A DNA stretch of 64,000 nucleotides from Porites lobata. Taxonomy: Eukaryota > Cnidaria > Anthozoa > Scleractinia > Poritidae. The translations under genes were made by a program, and so were the position numbers. Shown here piece by piece: positions 23,501 to 36,214 of the stretch. The notes beneath the pieces are model-generated. The model worked only from the letters and a program-made list of their open reading frames with translations. It made no database searches and had not been told where the DNA came from. How positions within the stretch are numbered: position 1 is the first letter of the stretch; each line of letters starts with the position of its first letter. The stretch spans positions 4,299,001-4,363,000 of the forward strand of contig CALNXK010000024.1 of NCBI GenBank assembly GCA_942486035.1, in the 5' to 3' direction.

Positions 23501-24952
23501 TTTACTGGTCAATAACCCGGGCATCTCTTTAAGTTGTCTTTTTGTTGCATCTTTCAGGCATATTTTAAACCTTTCAGTTTAACTGGTTCGTACCTGTTCA
23601 TGCATAAAACAGACGGAAATCTGGGTATGACATAAAGACTCTTGTTTTTCGTAACAATGCGCGCTCTCACGGCATTGGTTACGTTGAGGTCACATGAAAA
23701 TGTATCCCGCAAAAAGTTTTTTTACAGGCAATATTGCAAACTCTATGTCATCGATCAGACCCCTGAACAGTGAATTATCACCCAAGAAGCATAAATGATT
23801 GCCGCTTGCTGAAATGTAGTTTCATAAATTTGTACAAGTAGGCTTTTTTATGTTTTAGAGATCAATAGAAATAGACAGGGAAATGGCAAAAGAAATAAGG
23901 ATGGTGTAATTCTAGAGTATTGTATTAAATTTTGCCTCAAAATGTTACAGCCATTAGTGGTCTGTGGTCTTGGCGTTTTAAGCAATCTGATTAGTTCGCT
24001 ATCTTAGATTATCTAGCAATATTCACCTCCTAGCGATATTGCGTGAGCTAGATGTTTTGCCTTTTTTTGAGTAAGAACTAGTTAACAGAATCCTAGGGTT
24101 GATGTTTTTGACGGTAAGAAAAGATTTCAAACTATTTTAACTGCGTTTTCCGATTTACATTTATAGCAGAACGTTTTTCGTTTGCAACAAAAGTTTACGC
24201 GAGTAGAAGATGCCATTTTGTTAACTCAGCATTTCCTTACAAGAGGAATTCAGTTGCCTAGAAATCAAAGTTAATCTATGACGAAAGAAGATGAAGCCAT
24301 GATCATTTCAAATAACCAGGACAACTAGAGAAAAGACGCCTTGCCTCTTTCAACCGCTAGCCGCCATTTCATGCACTTGCGAAGAGCGGAACAGAAAACA
24401 TTTTAATTAACTTAGAGAGTTGACAGAATTTCAAGAACAATTGTTGATAATTTTTTTTGCCTTGTATCAGGTATAATGGGTGGAGAGCGTTACGCTCACC
24501 ATGGTGGTGGAGTGAACTACCTCTGCCTTCCACACAATCCAAAGTATGACAAGTACAAAAATGGCCATCAGTTAGCTGGATACGTGTACGGCACTGAATA
24601 TGAAGTGCACCAATACAACGGAGACCCTTTTAAGAGAAACCTCCACGATCATGAAGCACCATGTGTTGTCTGCTTCGTCAAGTCACGTGGCTCGATGCTG
24701 ATGATGCCTGCCAGGAATGACTGTCCATCTGGATGGACCGAGGAGTATCATGGGTACCTGATGACAGAACATTATGGCCACAAGCATTCACGTGATTTCA
24801 TCTGTGTTGACAAGGATCCAGAGTTTGTTCCTGGTAGCCATGCCAACAAGGATGGTGCTTTGCTGTACCCTGTGGAAGGTGTTTGTGGCCTACTCCCATG
24901 TCTTCCTTATGTCAGCGGTAGAGAGTTAACATGCGCTGTGTGCACCAAGTGA
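20503..24952 (+). CDS. Short-chain collagen C4-like protein, copy 2
   Basis: Exons 20503-20762, 20904-20957, 22422-22495, 22640-22729, 23146-23352 and 24471-24952 give about 388 residues with consistent phases. The N-terminal hydrophobic segment, RKPR and RDRR sites and the helical linker are retained. Exon 2 is 9 bp shorter than in copies 1, 4 and 5. The first collagen exon is the short form (90 bp, GRVGPPGPPGKQGPAGPKG), as in copy 3. The C-terminal domain is intact (YLCLP, CVVCF, NDCPSGW, FICVD, CAVCTK) and closest to copy 1 (LAGYVYG, YEVHQYNGDPFK). It is probably a functional secreted or membrane-shed matrix protein. It is head-to-tail with its paralogues. Confidence 0.85.
21411..21881. 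mobile_element. AGGGGCACC-family MITE, copy b, with TTAACA duplication
   Basis: The ends CAGGGGCACC and GTGCCCCTG are flanked by TTAACA on both sides (21405-21410 and 21882-21887), a 6-bp target duplication. It lies in intron 2 of copy 2. The same insertion is present in copy 3 (31124), so it predates their separation. Confidence 0.75.
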
Positions 24953-27361
24953 AGGGAAGATACCTGTCACTGTGGCATGGCTGCCATACCGATTAGCTAC
25001 GCAAACCAAATAATAATGGTTAAATCAGTATATACGTACGATTGTAATTCATATTTTTTTGGAGAACAAGTCAACCTTTACCTACATAAAACACACTGCG
25101 TTATGTGGTCTGCTAGCACTATGGCGCCAGAAAAGTTCGCTGTAAATTAACACAGGATGTAAGCAATAACAATTAAAAGAAGGTGAAAACATTGATAAAC
25201 AATGTCTTTCTTTACTTTATTTTCCAACTGATTCCAACAAATAGGTTCAAATTCCTTGGCAGACAGCAAGCAGCAAAGCCAATCTTCGACGGCCCAATTA
25301 AACTTTAAACAAGGGAGAATGACGGCTACTCTTTTGCTTTCAACAAGTCCTTCTTTTTTTAGTCCAATCTTGGAAATGAAAAAGACATGCAAGAAAAGAG
25401 AATTTCCTCATCATATTGTAGCTCGCCTAAAAGACGTTATCTGGGGTTCACGAGCTACCAACGCGGAGCGCGAGGCCCCCCCAAGGAAACACATACAATA
25501 AGAAATTTGTCTTAGAGACCTGAACGCCTGCGCCACCTGTGAACTGTGATTCTAGGTTTGTCGCGCACACTTCACACTGCCCTCACAGCTTACGCGCATG
25601 ATCAATATATTTAATTGTACCTGGTAGGGGACGGACGGGACGGTGAATTTTGTGAAAACAAATTATGGAGTTGTCGTCCGGCGAGCTCTTTCTACTATAT
25701 GGAAGAACACCTAAAAAAATGGGAGATCATTAAGAAACAGTCCAGATAAGAACGATAGCAACAACGGCAACGAACCTATTGGAATGCAAAAAAGGTGCTA
25801 ACTTTTCTATTGTCTGTACTTCCTTCTGATTGGCTTAAACGGCAAAAGTTAACAAAACTTCATAAAGCAGTACATATATTCATCCTTCCTTTCCAATCAT
25901 CTTCTATATAACAAAATCTGGTCTCAGTTTGAATAACAAAGAAATCCTATGTGGGGAAAATGTAAAATTGTAAACTTTTCTTGGCTATTGTTTTCAACTC
26001 TTCTGATTGGTCAAAATCTTTTAACAACAAAAAAACACCCTTTCAAAGTGGAGTGTAAATGCATTTTATTAAGTAACGGGCTTCCATGTAGGTTTATGCA
26101 TTCTCTGTGTAAAAATGAGCACATTAATTGCTATGTGGGGAAAGCACCGTCGCCGCATAACAAAAGAAATTGCTATCCACCTTACCCGGATCATTACTTA
26201 ATGCGTTACAAAACACATTGGTGACGAGAATTAAGGACATGATCACACACGATTAATTCAATTAAAACTTCAGCAAATTCTCCCACCAAGACCACTAATT
26301 CTATAGGAAACGTGTTGGGACAACAAAGTGGATTAAACGATGGGCTATGTTATGAAGGAAGCTGCAAATTTTACACAAACTTTTGCCCAGTTTCCTACTC
26401 GCCCCGTGTAAGTCCCTCCTCGTTTTGGGAAGCCATGATATCGATCCTTTCGAGCAATCACTTTCTTCAGTTTTGCATTATACTTATCTCTTTTGAGTAG
26501 AAACCCGTTGGTTGGTGGAAATTATCCCAAGGTTGGTGCAATTTAATGATATTTAATTTTTAAAACTTGAATTTTATATTCAAGTTATTGCTTTCTAAAA
26601 TTTCTCAGTGAAATCAACAAGCTAAGGGCCTGTTTACATGGAGGTGAGAGACCCCAGGTGGGTAAGGTAACCCGCTTAGGTGGGGTAAACCGCCTTTCCA
26701 TATAGTCTATTGTTTTAATTTGATTGCCTTTACATGATAGGTGAGGTGACCCGCCAAGGCGGGTAGCCCGGTCTGCCAGACCGCGTATCCCTCCCTGCCG
26801 GGGTCAAATTTTGCCATGTAAACGTTTCAAGGTGAGGTAATCCTCCTAGCCGGGTCGGATTCGTGATACATCAAATGCGCGCAAAATTCACTTTGGCAGT
26901 GGCTTTGCATCATTATAAGTAACAATAGAAAGCCACCGCACCGAAGGTTCTAGCAAGAGCAGCAAGTGAGAGCAGAAGCACATTAATCGCCAAAACGCGT
27001 GGTCTGCCAGCATTTTTCTTGTTTACGTGCTCAGCGACCATTCAATAATCTTGAGAAAGTGCACCCCGGGATGGCGGGGTTGTAAGATTGCATGTAAACG
27101 CGGAAGATTTTTTTACCCCACCTAAGCGGGTTACCTCACCTCCCTGGGGTCCCCCACCTCCATGTAAACAGGCCCTTATTCCCGAACTGTGGGAGGATAA
27201 TGGCGTAAATGTGAGTAAAAAAACTTACAGATACAATAGTAAGGAACTTATTATCTTTGAAAACAACACAAATTTTACAGATTAAAAAAAGTTTACGGTT
27301 TGTTTTTAGTGTAAAGTGCACTTAGCTTATCCAGTTAGTGTACAGGCACTCCATTCAAATT
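24953..27361. other. 3' flank and spacer after copy 2
   Basis: The first 500 bp match the 3' flank of copies 1, 3 and 5. About 25737-26210 is an insert not found after copies 3-5. The LINE present downstream of copies 3-5 is absent here: 'aattctcccacca' passes almost directly to the sequence that in copy 3 follows the LINE. No gene was recognised. Confidence 0.5.
26626..27175. mobile_element. GGGCC-ended MITE (PIF/Harbinger-like)
   Basis: GGGCCTGTTTACATGGAGGT at the left is complemented at the right end. The flanks are TAA and TTA. The terminal 19 bases match the 133-bp element at 43000, which has a clean TAA duplication. The interior carries repeated 'ggtaacccgc' type motifs. Relative to copies 3-5 some flanking sequence on the right is missing, so insertion was accompanied or followed by a deletion. 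Confidence 0.7.
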
Positions 27362-27572
27362 ACTAGAAACAAATAACCCAAATAGAACATAATAGGATTA
27401 AAAACCCCAACTGACAGGAGGAAACCACCAGTTGGCTATTTACAAGCGTGGCCGAAGATTTAAACTCGGGACGACCGACAACAAAATCTAGCAAGTGACC
27501 AGCCCAGGACTCAAACCCTTGACCGCCGGATTGCGAGTCTGACATGGTGACCACTCGTTTATGCTGCCTCCT
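27362..27572 (-). mobile_element. tRNA-derived SINE
   Basis: On the minus strand it begins GGAGGCAGCATAAACGAGTG, with an A-box-like TGGTCACCATG and a B-box-like GGGTTTGAGTCC spaced as in a tRNA head. It then has a body and an AT-rich tail (TTGGGTTATTTGTTT). No intact tRNA gene is present. Boundaries are approximate. Confidence 0.65.
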
Positions 27573-28786
27573 TAAAGCTAGAGCGAGTTATAAAGCAAAA
27601 ACAGTCTGAATCAGAACAGTGTAGATGATGTGGTTCAAAGTTTTCTTTGCACTGATAATTTTTGAAACAGCTTAAAAAGTTTGTCACAATATGAATCAAC
27701 TTAGTTATGTAAGAAACTACATCACTATGACCTAGGAAAGGTGTTGACAGTTCTGATAGGGCCAAAAAGCTTCTGAGCAGTGACTATTTTTCACAACAGA
27801 AACAAACATTGTGCATTCATTTCAATTTTTGATTCTATGGATCAGATTCTAAGTAACTGCCCAATGTTCTTACTTGTGTTTTTTTTTTTTACCTTAACCT
27901 GTCCAAAATGTGAAAATAATCCTTGTTGATGACCAAGCTTTTATATAGATGGTTTTCCAAGTGAAGGTTACGTTTTTCTCCATATAATGATTACTATACT
28001 TTACTAAGCACATAGGTCCTGCCAAAAAGATCATCACCGCAAATAAAACTGATGTCTTGATTTTTCAACAAACTCTATTCACAATTATCCGAGGGAGACA
28101 GCTGTTATTTGCGAACAACATTGCCGAGACTCAGTGTCGTTTATCTTGTTATTCATTGCAAAATCACGTTTGATATTTGAATTTTTGCATAAATTATGAG
28201 ATCTAAAATGTATCTTGTAAATTTTTTCCGTGAAGCTGATTATGGGCTTCTAGAGGGAAAAATATATTTTTAGGAAAGTTTATTGTATGCCCTTTCAAAT
28301 GAGGTATAGCTTTCTAAGCTAGGGTAAGACAGTGGAGATATAATTGTTTTAAAATGTGTGGTCAATTCATTTGCTGTTTGCGCGTCTGTCATAAATGAGT
28401 TAAGGGAGAGCATCCTTTTGTTTCTTTCACTATTAAAATACCGTACTTTTACAAGTTGAACGTTTTCTCTTTATTTTTATTCTTTTATTGCGGTCGACAA
28501 GAGTAGACAGAAGCCTACTTTTTCATTTTGTACCATGTGCTAACCGTGTGGGATAAATGCAGTTTGGTGACCATTTCTTCTGTTTCTCTGTTTTCTTTTT
28601 TCCATGCAAGAGTCGCACAGGAACCGAGCATATTTCCCAAATTATGCGATTACTTGTAAAGTTAATATCTCAAATGAGACATAGTGTGTTTCCACCTCTG
28701 TTCAATATGCAAAGGGTTGTTTTCATCAAAGAAAAACAACAAACCTTGCGAGCAATCTCTCCTCCCCTTTTACGAACACTAATTCA
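27573..28786. other. Spacer before copy 3
   Basis: The left part (27575-27760) matches the downstream spacer of copies 3-5 ('aacagtctgaatcagaac', 'tttgtcacaatatgaatca'). The right part (27880-28786) matches the spacer before copy 2. No gene was recognised. Confidence 0.5.
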
Positions 28787-28823
28787 CCGTCTCAACTGGG
28801 CTGGCCTGCGTCGCACCACTCTA

Positions 28824-28979
28824 GAGTGATTTTACTTGACCCGTGAAATAGATAATAGAATACTACGCACTATTATGCACTAATTTCATTGTATTCTTTT
28901 GTTTGCCTCTTGCTATATTCAGCACTACTGATTAGTATCTGTCTCGCGGTTCAAGTAAACAGCTGAAGTAAAATCACTC
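28824..28979. mobile_element. Tc1/mariner-like MITE with TA duplication
   Basis: GAGTGATTTTACTT and AAGTAAAATCACTC form the termini, with TA on both sides (28822-28823 and 28980-28981). The empty site is visible in copies 2 and 4 (CACTCTAAAC). Non-coding, 156 bp. Confidence 0.75.
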
Positions 28980-29966
28980 TAAACAACCTGTATCGCGGTG
29001 TGTAGTTGCCGAGTTGTAGTTAGTTGTAGCAAATGAACTATAGTAACAGAGGAAGATCATTCCCAGGATTCTTATCCCTATTCCTCTGGAGCGACAGAGA
29101 ACGATAAATCAAAAATCAGGATATACTTTTAAAAGACGAATGTGATACGAAAGAATAGAGCCGATCTCGATCAATTCCCTCCTGCCTTTTCCGGAACATG
29201 TGTGACACGTGGCCATGTCCTAATTAAAGATAAATTCTGCACTCTCTTAAACAGTGTTCAGCCTATTTTCTGTAGTTTGATTCAGCGTCCTTTGATTCAA
29301 CAAATACAAAGGTAATCCTGCCTCAACCTGAGAAAGGATTTTACTGACGTACAACAGCCGCACCAAATTTGTGTTATGTTACCGAATTTTGCAAAATTAA
29401 ATCTGACAAATTTTGTCTGTTTAGACTTTCACAAAGCGTGCCTTTTCTCAATCAGTATTATGCAGAGTAAATTTTAGAGGCTTTGTACGTCATTTCTGAT
29501 GCAGCCTGTCCCCTGGTAGGTTTTGTGATACTCAATTTAAAATTTACGGCAGATGTACAGACGGGATATAGAGCCACAAAAGAAAAAAAATGTTATTTTA
29601 AACTTTCTAACTCGGTGGATGAAAAGTAACGCACATGCATTCTCGCGCGGGCCCGAATGGAGAGCTTGAAACCTCACTATCAATTTCCGAGGCTTAAGTA
29701 AATAAGCTTAACCTACATGCAAATTTAACAGATTTTTCCTTATTTTGTGGCCGGCAGAAGTAAAGATATACTCGGTACGGATTCCAACACTTTCTTTAGC
29801 CTCTACTTTTTAAACGCTAACGACCGGATTCAGCCTGAGTCAGGCTTCTTGTGTAGCAAAAATGCGAAATCTTGCTCCGAAACAGTTTGTCCGTAAATGA
29901 CGTCTCCAAACTTAATATGACTAGACCAATAACATAGGAAAAACTGTTCACTTGTTGTCCTTGCAT

Positions 29967-29974
29967 ATTTAAGT
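29967..29974 (+). promoter_or_regulatory. TATA-like box of copy 3
   Basis: TATTTAAG at the conserved position, with the downstream 'gcaagctcacatccgcc' element also present. Confidence 0.5.
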
Positions 29975-31123
29975 TTCGGTTGCAAGCTCACATCCGCCTT
30001 CGGATGGCCTTGGATGTTACGTCACAAGCGCGAAAAATTCTCGTCTGGATTTTTCTACCATCCGAGCCTCGATATTGACTTCAGCCACCTAGCACCTTTT
30101 TGAGGAGGATAGACAAACGGGTGTTTTCTGTTTTGAAGACTGAAAGTCCCTCTAAAATGAAATCATCACCAGCGGTTACCCCTCGCACCAGCATACGTTT
30201 CGTTGCTGTGTGTGTGATGTTCTGTGCTATTCTGGTTAACATTTTTGCACTTGACGAAAAACTAGCGCGCAAACCGCGAGAAGAAGATCGCGTATCTAAG
30301 GAAGGCACTGAAGTTGGTGGAAAACAATCGCAGTTGTACCGTGATCGAAGAACTGTGAAAAATAACGCGACCTCCAACCTGTTGGACTTTGCAAACCGGC
30401 TGAAAGATCTTGAAGAAAGGTATGATCTTAACTCGGCGATTCGCTATCTCATTTTGAGTGCCACGTTTTCTATTACATGGCAATGTTCAATGTCGGCTAC
30501 GTGACACTATTGTAAACTCAAACTACTAAGAAAATGGTGGATTTACTGACATAATTTCCCTTTTTCTTACTAAGCCATAACAAGACCGTACGTATGATGA
30601 CCAGACAATTTCAAGAGTTGGAGAAAAGGTTTGAGAAATCAAAATTTAATGCATCATTCTTAATTGCTATTTATGAAAACTAACAATTAACTACTTCTGA
30701 ATTTGTTACTAGCTATTAAGTGTTGTATAGCAAACCAGTTTGACTTCTTGTCTGGCGAAGTAATGTTACTTTGGTATGGCAACGAGACAGATCACCTATT
30801 TCCAAAAAAAAAAATAATGGCGACTCTTAGGGTAGAAAACTCGGGGGAAATACCGAGAAAGTCCCTGTTATCCAGGCCGGTCACGTATTTTGGACGGCAC
30901 TGGTTGATGTGCAGTGGAAGACTTGTGTGGGAAAAGTTTTATCCAAAATCCGGTTAACATCGTTCAGTGTGGTGACCAGAGTATAGTTGATTGTCTTTTA
31001 TCTTTTGGATATAAATTGACTTGATTACAGACTTAATTCACATCATCGACGCAATTATTTCCTAGAGCAAAATAAGCGTAATAAACAGCTGTAAACAGCA
31101 ATGAAAGAAAACATCACTTAACG

Positions 31124-31613
31124 CAGGGGCACCCCCCCAACGGCTGTTTAAACTGTAAAATATCAGCTGTTCGAAGAAGCAAATATTGCCTCAAATTTTT
31201 AATTTCATGAGAATAACGGCCTAAAATTTCTAGATAACCATTCCACTTGCGTACAATTTTCGAAGTTTATCTAATAAATTCCCTACGATTTTCTGAGGTT
31301 TAACTTTTCACATTTCACTCCTCAGGTTAGGCTATTTTTCGTAAAAAAGAAACCTTAAATTTTGGATTCAAAAATGTGATGGAGAGCCTGAGAGGAATCA
31401 GAAAAATTCTCAGTTTCGTACTAATATGTTTAATTGCATCTATCGATTTTCAGGAAAATAATACTGAGGCCCTTGTATTTTCGGAAACTCTTAAGTTGCC
31501 CTAGGATGACCGAACAGATACATATTTTATCGCCGCTTAAAATGCATGTACTCAGGATAGCCTAAAAAGTGTTTTCAATGCATTTAGGAGGAAGCCGTCG
31601 TTAGGTGCCCCTG
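31124..31613. mobile_element. AGGGGCACC-family MITE, copy c
   Basis: The same insertion as in copy 2 (21411), in intron 2 of copy 3. The termini CAGGGGCACC and GGTGCCCCTG are intact, but the target duplication has decayed. Confidence 0.7.
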
Positions 31614-31944
31614 TTTCAAATGTGCCCCAAATTTCTTAAAAAGCTAAAATCAATCCGAATTTAGCCTGAATTGGTAGCTGAACTTGAGCTTTAAGGCTAT
31701 TTTCATACCAAATACCGGGAAGCTTGTCGTGTCGACACGAAAAGCTGTTTAGTTCACACGCATTGAAGACGTTGCACCAGAGGGTTTGGTGGACAAAATC
31801 CCAGTTCTCCGTCTCAGTAGATTCCAGTCCTCGCTCCTACTTTTTCACCTTCGCACAAAGTGTGGCACACGACCTATTCGATATGCTAAGAGATCGGCAC
31901 AGCTCAGCCTCGTTCCGTTGCACAAACAGGCCCTTTGCAGCAAG

Positions 31945-32096
31945 CCATTCACGTGATACAAAACCGCCATGCTGGAGAGCAAAAGTCGCACTGAGACAAG
32001 ACAAATAAAAGGCATACATAATTTTGGTAAATGGTAATTTCCCTTGTTTGTCTTGTTCCAGTTCTCCAGCATGGCGGTTTTGTACCACGTGAATGG
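31945..32096. repeat. Foldback element in intron 2 of copy 3
   Basis: CCATTCACGTGATACAAAAC with CGCCATGCTGGAG at the left is complemented at the right (CTCCAGCATGGCGG...GTGAATGG), with a loop of about 85 bp. Probably a MITE. Confidence 0.65.
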
Positions 32097-33894
32097 CTAG
32101 CTACAAAGAGCCTTTTGCGCCGAAAGCACTGTTCTTGTGTGAGAACAGAAGCCCTATCCAGTATAGCTTTCGTGCCGGCACAAGAGGTATCCGGTACAGT
32201 GTGAACTAGGCTTAAGTCACGGCGAAAGTCCTTGTTTAATACACTGTCTCTGAGATCTTTTATGGTTGATCTTTTTTTCAGACTTGACGGCTTACTGCGA
32301 TTATCGCCTCGACCAGCAGGGGAATCCTACGTGTCACTTTTGAGCTACCTTCTTGGTAAAATATGATGTTCAATCCAATCCAAAATTTCGTGAAGGCAAC
32401 TAGCGGATTTTATCTGCATAGGCAAAATGATATCAGGTTCTTAGTCCCAAAACATTAAGAGATTTATTAAGAGATTTTTGAGCATTAAATTTGATTGTTA
32501 TAGAATATGTAATCTAATATGTGACTAAAAATCCGTATTTTAGTTAACCCATTTGTCTGGTAAGTATGCTGTGATTTATGGGTGATATCACCGGTTTGTA
32601 TCTATTTCAGGTCAGCAAATGCAAAACCCTGGGAAGGGACGAGTTGGACCACCTGGCCCTCCAGGGAAACAAGGGCCAGCTGGACCAAAAGGATCAAAAG
32701 GTATACTCGGAAGGGAAAACAACAAAGATCGATATGAAGGGAAAAACGAAAATTGTAAAACGCCAACTGTAAACGCAGTTGAGGAAGAAAATGAAACTCG
32801 TTTTGTAATTTCGTTTGTATGTTCCAGTAATTAATTAGAAGTTAGCCGGCAGTAAAGAAGAAGTGCGGTTATCGATGTTAAATTAGCATCTCAGTTATTT
32901 TCTGACAAAGTATTCCTTTTGCGGTTCTTGCAGTTTATGATCATGCAGTGTATCAATTGCAAGCAGGCCAATTTTCAACCGCTTCACGCTTGAAAGCAAA
33001 TGTGGCTTGTAAGAGCCCCAGAGGAAAAAAACACTTTTATGGATTCCACTTTTAAACACTAAAATAAGTGAAAATGTTGGGATCGAGCGCTTAGAGCCAT
33101 TTTATACTTTGTAGGGGGACAAGGAAAACCAGGTACCAACAAGCCATCCCCAGGCCCTCCTGGTCCTAAAGGAGACCAGGGAGCAGTTGGGAAGACTGGA
33201 GCCCAGGGACCACAGGGTGAAAAAGGAGAAAAGGGACAGGATGGAGCTGGAAATTCAGGGGTGCAGTACGTTCGCTGGGGAAGGACCACATGTCCTACTG
33301 GTGCGCAGATAGTTTATAAAGGTAAGCGAAGATATCTTACATAATAGTTACTATTGCTGCCATGATTCTAAAGACAAAAAGAGTGATAAACTGAAGATTT
33401 GTATGCCACATAAACCTACTAATCATTATTTAAATGTGACAACAATGAAACTTCTCCAAGGTTGTTACATTTACTGGTCAATAACCTGGGCCTCTCTTTA
33501 AGTTATCTTTTTGTTGCATCTTTCCAGCATATTAACAGTTGAGTGTAACTGGTTCGTACCTGTTCATGCATGAGACAGACTGAAATCTGGGTATGAGATA
33601 ACGCCCTTGTTTTTCCTAACAATGCGCAGTCTCACGGCCTTTGTTACGTCGATGTCACATGAAAATGTATGCCGCAAAAGTTGGTCATCCATCAGACCCT
33701 GAATAGTGAATTATTACCCACAAAGCATAAATGATTGCGCTTGCTGAAATGTAGTTTCATAAGTTTGTACAAGTAGGCTTTTTTATGTATGTAATTCTAG
33801 AGTATTGCATTACATTTTTGCCTCAAAATGTTACATCCATTTGTGGTCTGTGGTCTTGGTGTTTCAAGCAGTCTGATTAGTTCGCTATCTTAAT

Positions 33895-34291
33895 CAGGGG
33901 CACCAGACGAGAATATAGTTCAAAACCACTTAAACATAGCATTGTTAAACGTATTTTGGTATTTAAACAGTAGCTATAGGCATATTTTTATCCCCTAAAA
34001 ATTTTTCATCTGTTCGGATTTCCTAGCTGAAAGCCAGGTGATCCGAAAATTATAGGGATCAAAACTTACCTTTTCGAAAATTTCAGCCAGAAAAAAGGCT
34101 CCCGAAAATTTTAGGTGACCTTTTTAGGGTAAAAATCGGTTAAAAATGAGCAATTATACCTTTTTTAGATGTACGCAAATCCTAGGAGAGGCAGGCAAGC
34201 AAGAAATTTTAAAACAAATGTTTCGAAAATTCTAGATCTCAAATCGTCTTTCGAACAGATATTTTCCGAAAATTGACGTTGGGTGCCCCTG
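33895..34291. mobile_element. AGGGGCACC-family MITE, copy d, with CTTAAT duplication
   Basis: CAGGGGCACC...GGTGCCCCTG is flanked by CTTAAT on both sides (33889-33894 and 34292-34297). It lies in intron 5 of copy 3 and is absent from copy 2 at that point, so it inserted after the two separated. Its interior closely matches copy a (7972) in the opposite orientation. Confidence 0.75.
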
Positions 34292-36214
34292 CTTAATATT
34301 CAGCTCTTAGCGATATTGCGTGAGCTAGATGTTTTGCCAATTTTTTGAGTAAGAACTAGTCAACAGAATCCTATGGTTGATGTTTTTGAAGGTAAGAAAA
34401 GATTTCAAACTATTTTAACTGCGTTTTCCGATTTACTTTTATAGCAGAATGTTTTCGTTTTCAACAACAGTTTACTCGAGTAGAGGATGCCATTTTGTTA
34501 ACTCAGCATTTCCTTACAAGGGGAATTCAGTTGCCTAGAAATCAAAGTTAATTTATGATGAAAGAAGATGAAAACAAATGTTTGCGAAAATTCTTCATTT
34601 CAAATAACCAAGGCAGAGAAAAGACGCCTTGCCTCCCTCAACCGCTAGCCGCCATTTAATGCACTTGCGAAGAGCAGAACAGGAAAGCTTTTAATTAAAG
34701 GGGTTGTGTCACCGCAGTCCAGTTTCTTTTGTTTAATTTTGCGAATTACTCGCCTTCAATCGCTATAGAACTTAAAATATGCAATTAATTATACGTAAAT
34801 GACAAAATCAGAGATCCGAGACAAACAAATATGTCTCCTGAGCATTGTTTTTGAAGTTGCAAGCAGCAGGGACCAACTTTGAAAAACTGTTAGGCTGAAC
34901 AGTTTTCAAAAATCCTAATTTCAATCCGATTCAATCTTCTTCAGTTTTGCCCATCCGTGGCATCTGTTGTTTCTGTTACGTTATTTTAACCTTCCTTTAA
35001 AGTTTTAAGTGGTTATTTTTATGTTTCTCTTAATTTAACGGGCATTTTGTAATTTCCTAATTTGGCTGAATTTCGTGACACAGCTCCTTTAACTTGGCGT
35101 GTTGACAGAATTTCAAAAAGAATAATTGTTGTTGATATTTTTTTTGCTTTGTATCAGGTATAGTAGGTGGAGAGCACTACACTCACCCTGGTGGTGGAGC
35201 GAACTACCTCTGCCTTCCACACAATCAAAGTATGACGAGTACAAAGATGGCCATCAGAGCTCCGGATACATGTACGGCACTGAGTATGAAGTAAATGATC
35301 GCGACGGAAAACAGAGAAATCTTCACGATCATGAAGCACCATGCGTTGTCTGCTTCGCCAAATCACGTGGCTCGATGCTGATGATGCCTGCCAGGAATGA
35401 CTGTCCTTCTGGATGGACCGAGGAGTATCATGGGTACCTGATGACTGCATATTATAACCACAAGCATTCAACCGATTTCATCTGTGTTGACGGGGATTCA
35501 GAGTTTGTTCCTGGTACCCATGCAAACAAGAATGGTGCTTTGCTGTACCCTGTGGAAGGTGTTTGTGGCTCACTCCCATGTCTTCCTTATGTCAACGGGC
35601 GAGAGTTGACATGCGCTGTGTGCACCAAATGACGGGAAGATACCTGTCACTGTGGCATGGCTACCATAGCGATGAGCGACGAAAACCAAAACCTAATGGT
35701 TAAATCAGTATATATACTTTTAACTAGACTTTAAACACACTGCGTTATCTGTTCTGCCGGCACTATAAGGCGCCAGAAAAGTTCGCTGTAGATTAATACG
35801 GGATGTAAGCAATAACAATTAAAATAAGGTGAAAACATTGATAAAAAAAATGTGTTTCTTTACTTCGTTTTTCAACCGATTCCAAGCCGAAATCAGTAAA
35901 AAAATCCTTGTCAGCCAGCAAGTAGCAAAGCCAATCTTTGATGGCCCATGTAAACTTTAAATAAGTCCCTGTTTTTGGAGTCCGTGAAAGGAAGAGGGCA
36001 TACAAGAGAGAAGAGAATTTCCTCACCAGATTTTAGCTCGCCTAACAGGCGTTATTTGGCGGTGACGAGATAAAGGTGCGAAGCGCGTGGCAAGGGGACA
36101 CGAATTCTCGGGGAATCTGTCCGTCTGATTTGTCTTCATAAAGCCTATAAGGCGTCTGCGCGCTGCCTGTGAACTGTGATCCCAGGTTTGTCGAGTACAC
36201 CTCACACTGCGCTC

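Larger units (their letters stand above)
28787..30156 (+). repeat. Upstream block of array copy 3
   Basis: Homologous to the blocks before the other copies. It contains a 156-bp MITE at 28824-28979 not present in them. Confidence 0.75.
30157..35632 (+). pseudogene. Short-chain collagen C4-like, copy 3 (frameshift in last exon)
   Basis: Exons 30157-30419, 30575-30628, 32282-32355, 32611-32700, 33115-33321 and 35158-35632. Exons 1-5 are open and resemble copy 2 (short exon 2, 90-bp first collagen exon). In exon 6 one C is missing at about 35225, where copies 1, 2 and 5 read AATCCAAAGTATGAC. Reading from the splice site therefore meets a TAA near 35294. Beyond the lesion the other frame is intact to the normal stop, with all cysteine motifs and a two-codon deletion relative to copy 2. 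It is either a very young pseudogene or a base-call error. Exon 6 and its 3' flank resemble copy 5, not copy 2. Confidence 0.75.

Noticed and set aside
27362..27572. Possible tRNA gene
   Set aside because: Only A- and B-box-like segments are present without a foldable acceptor stem. The body and tail fit a SINE.
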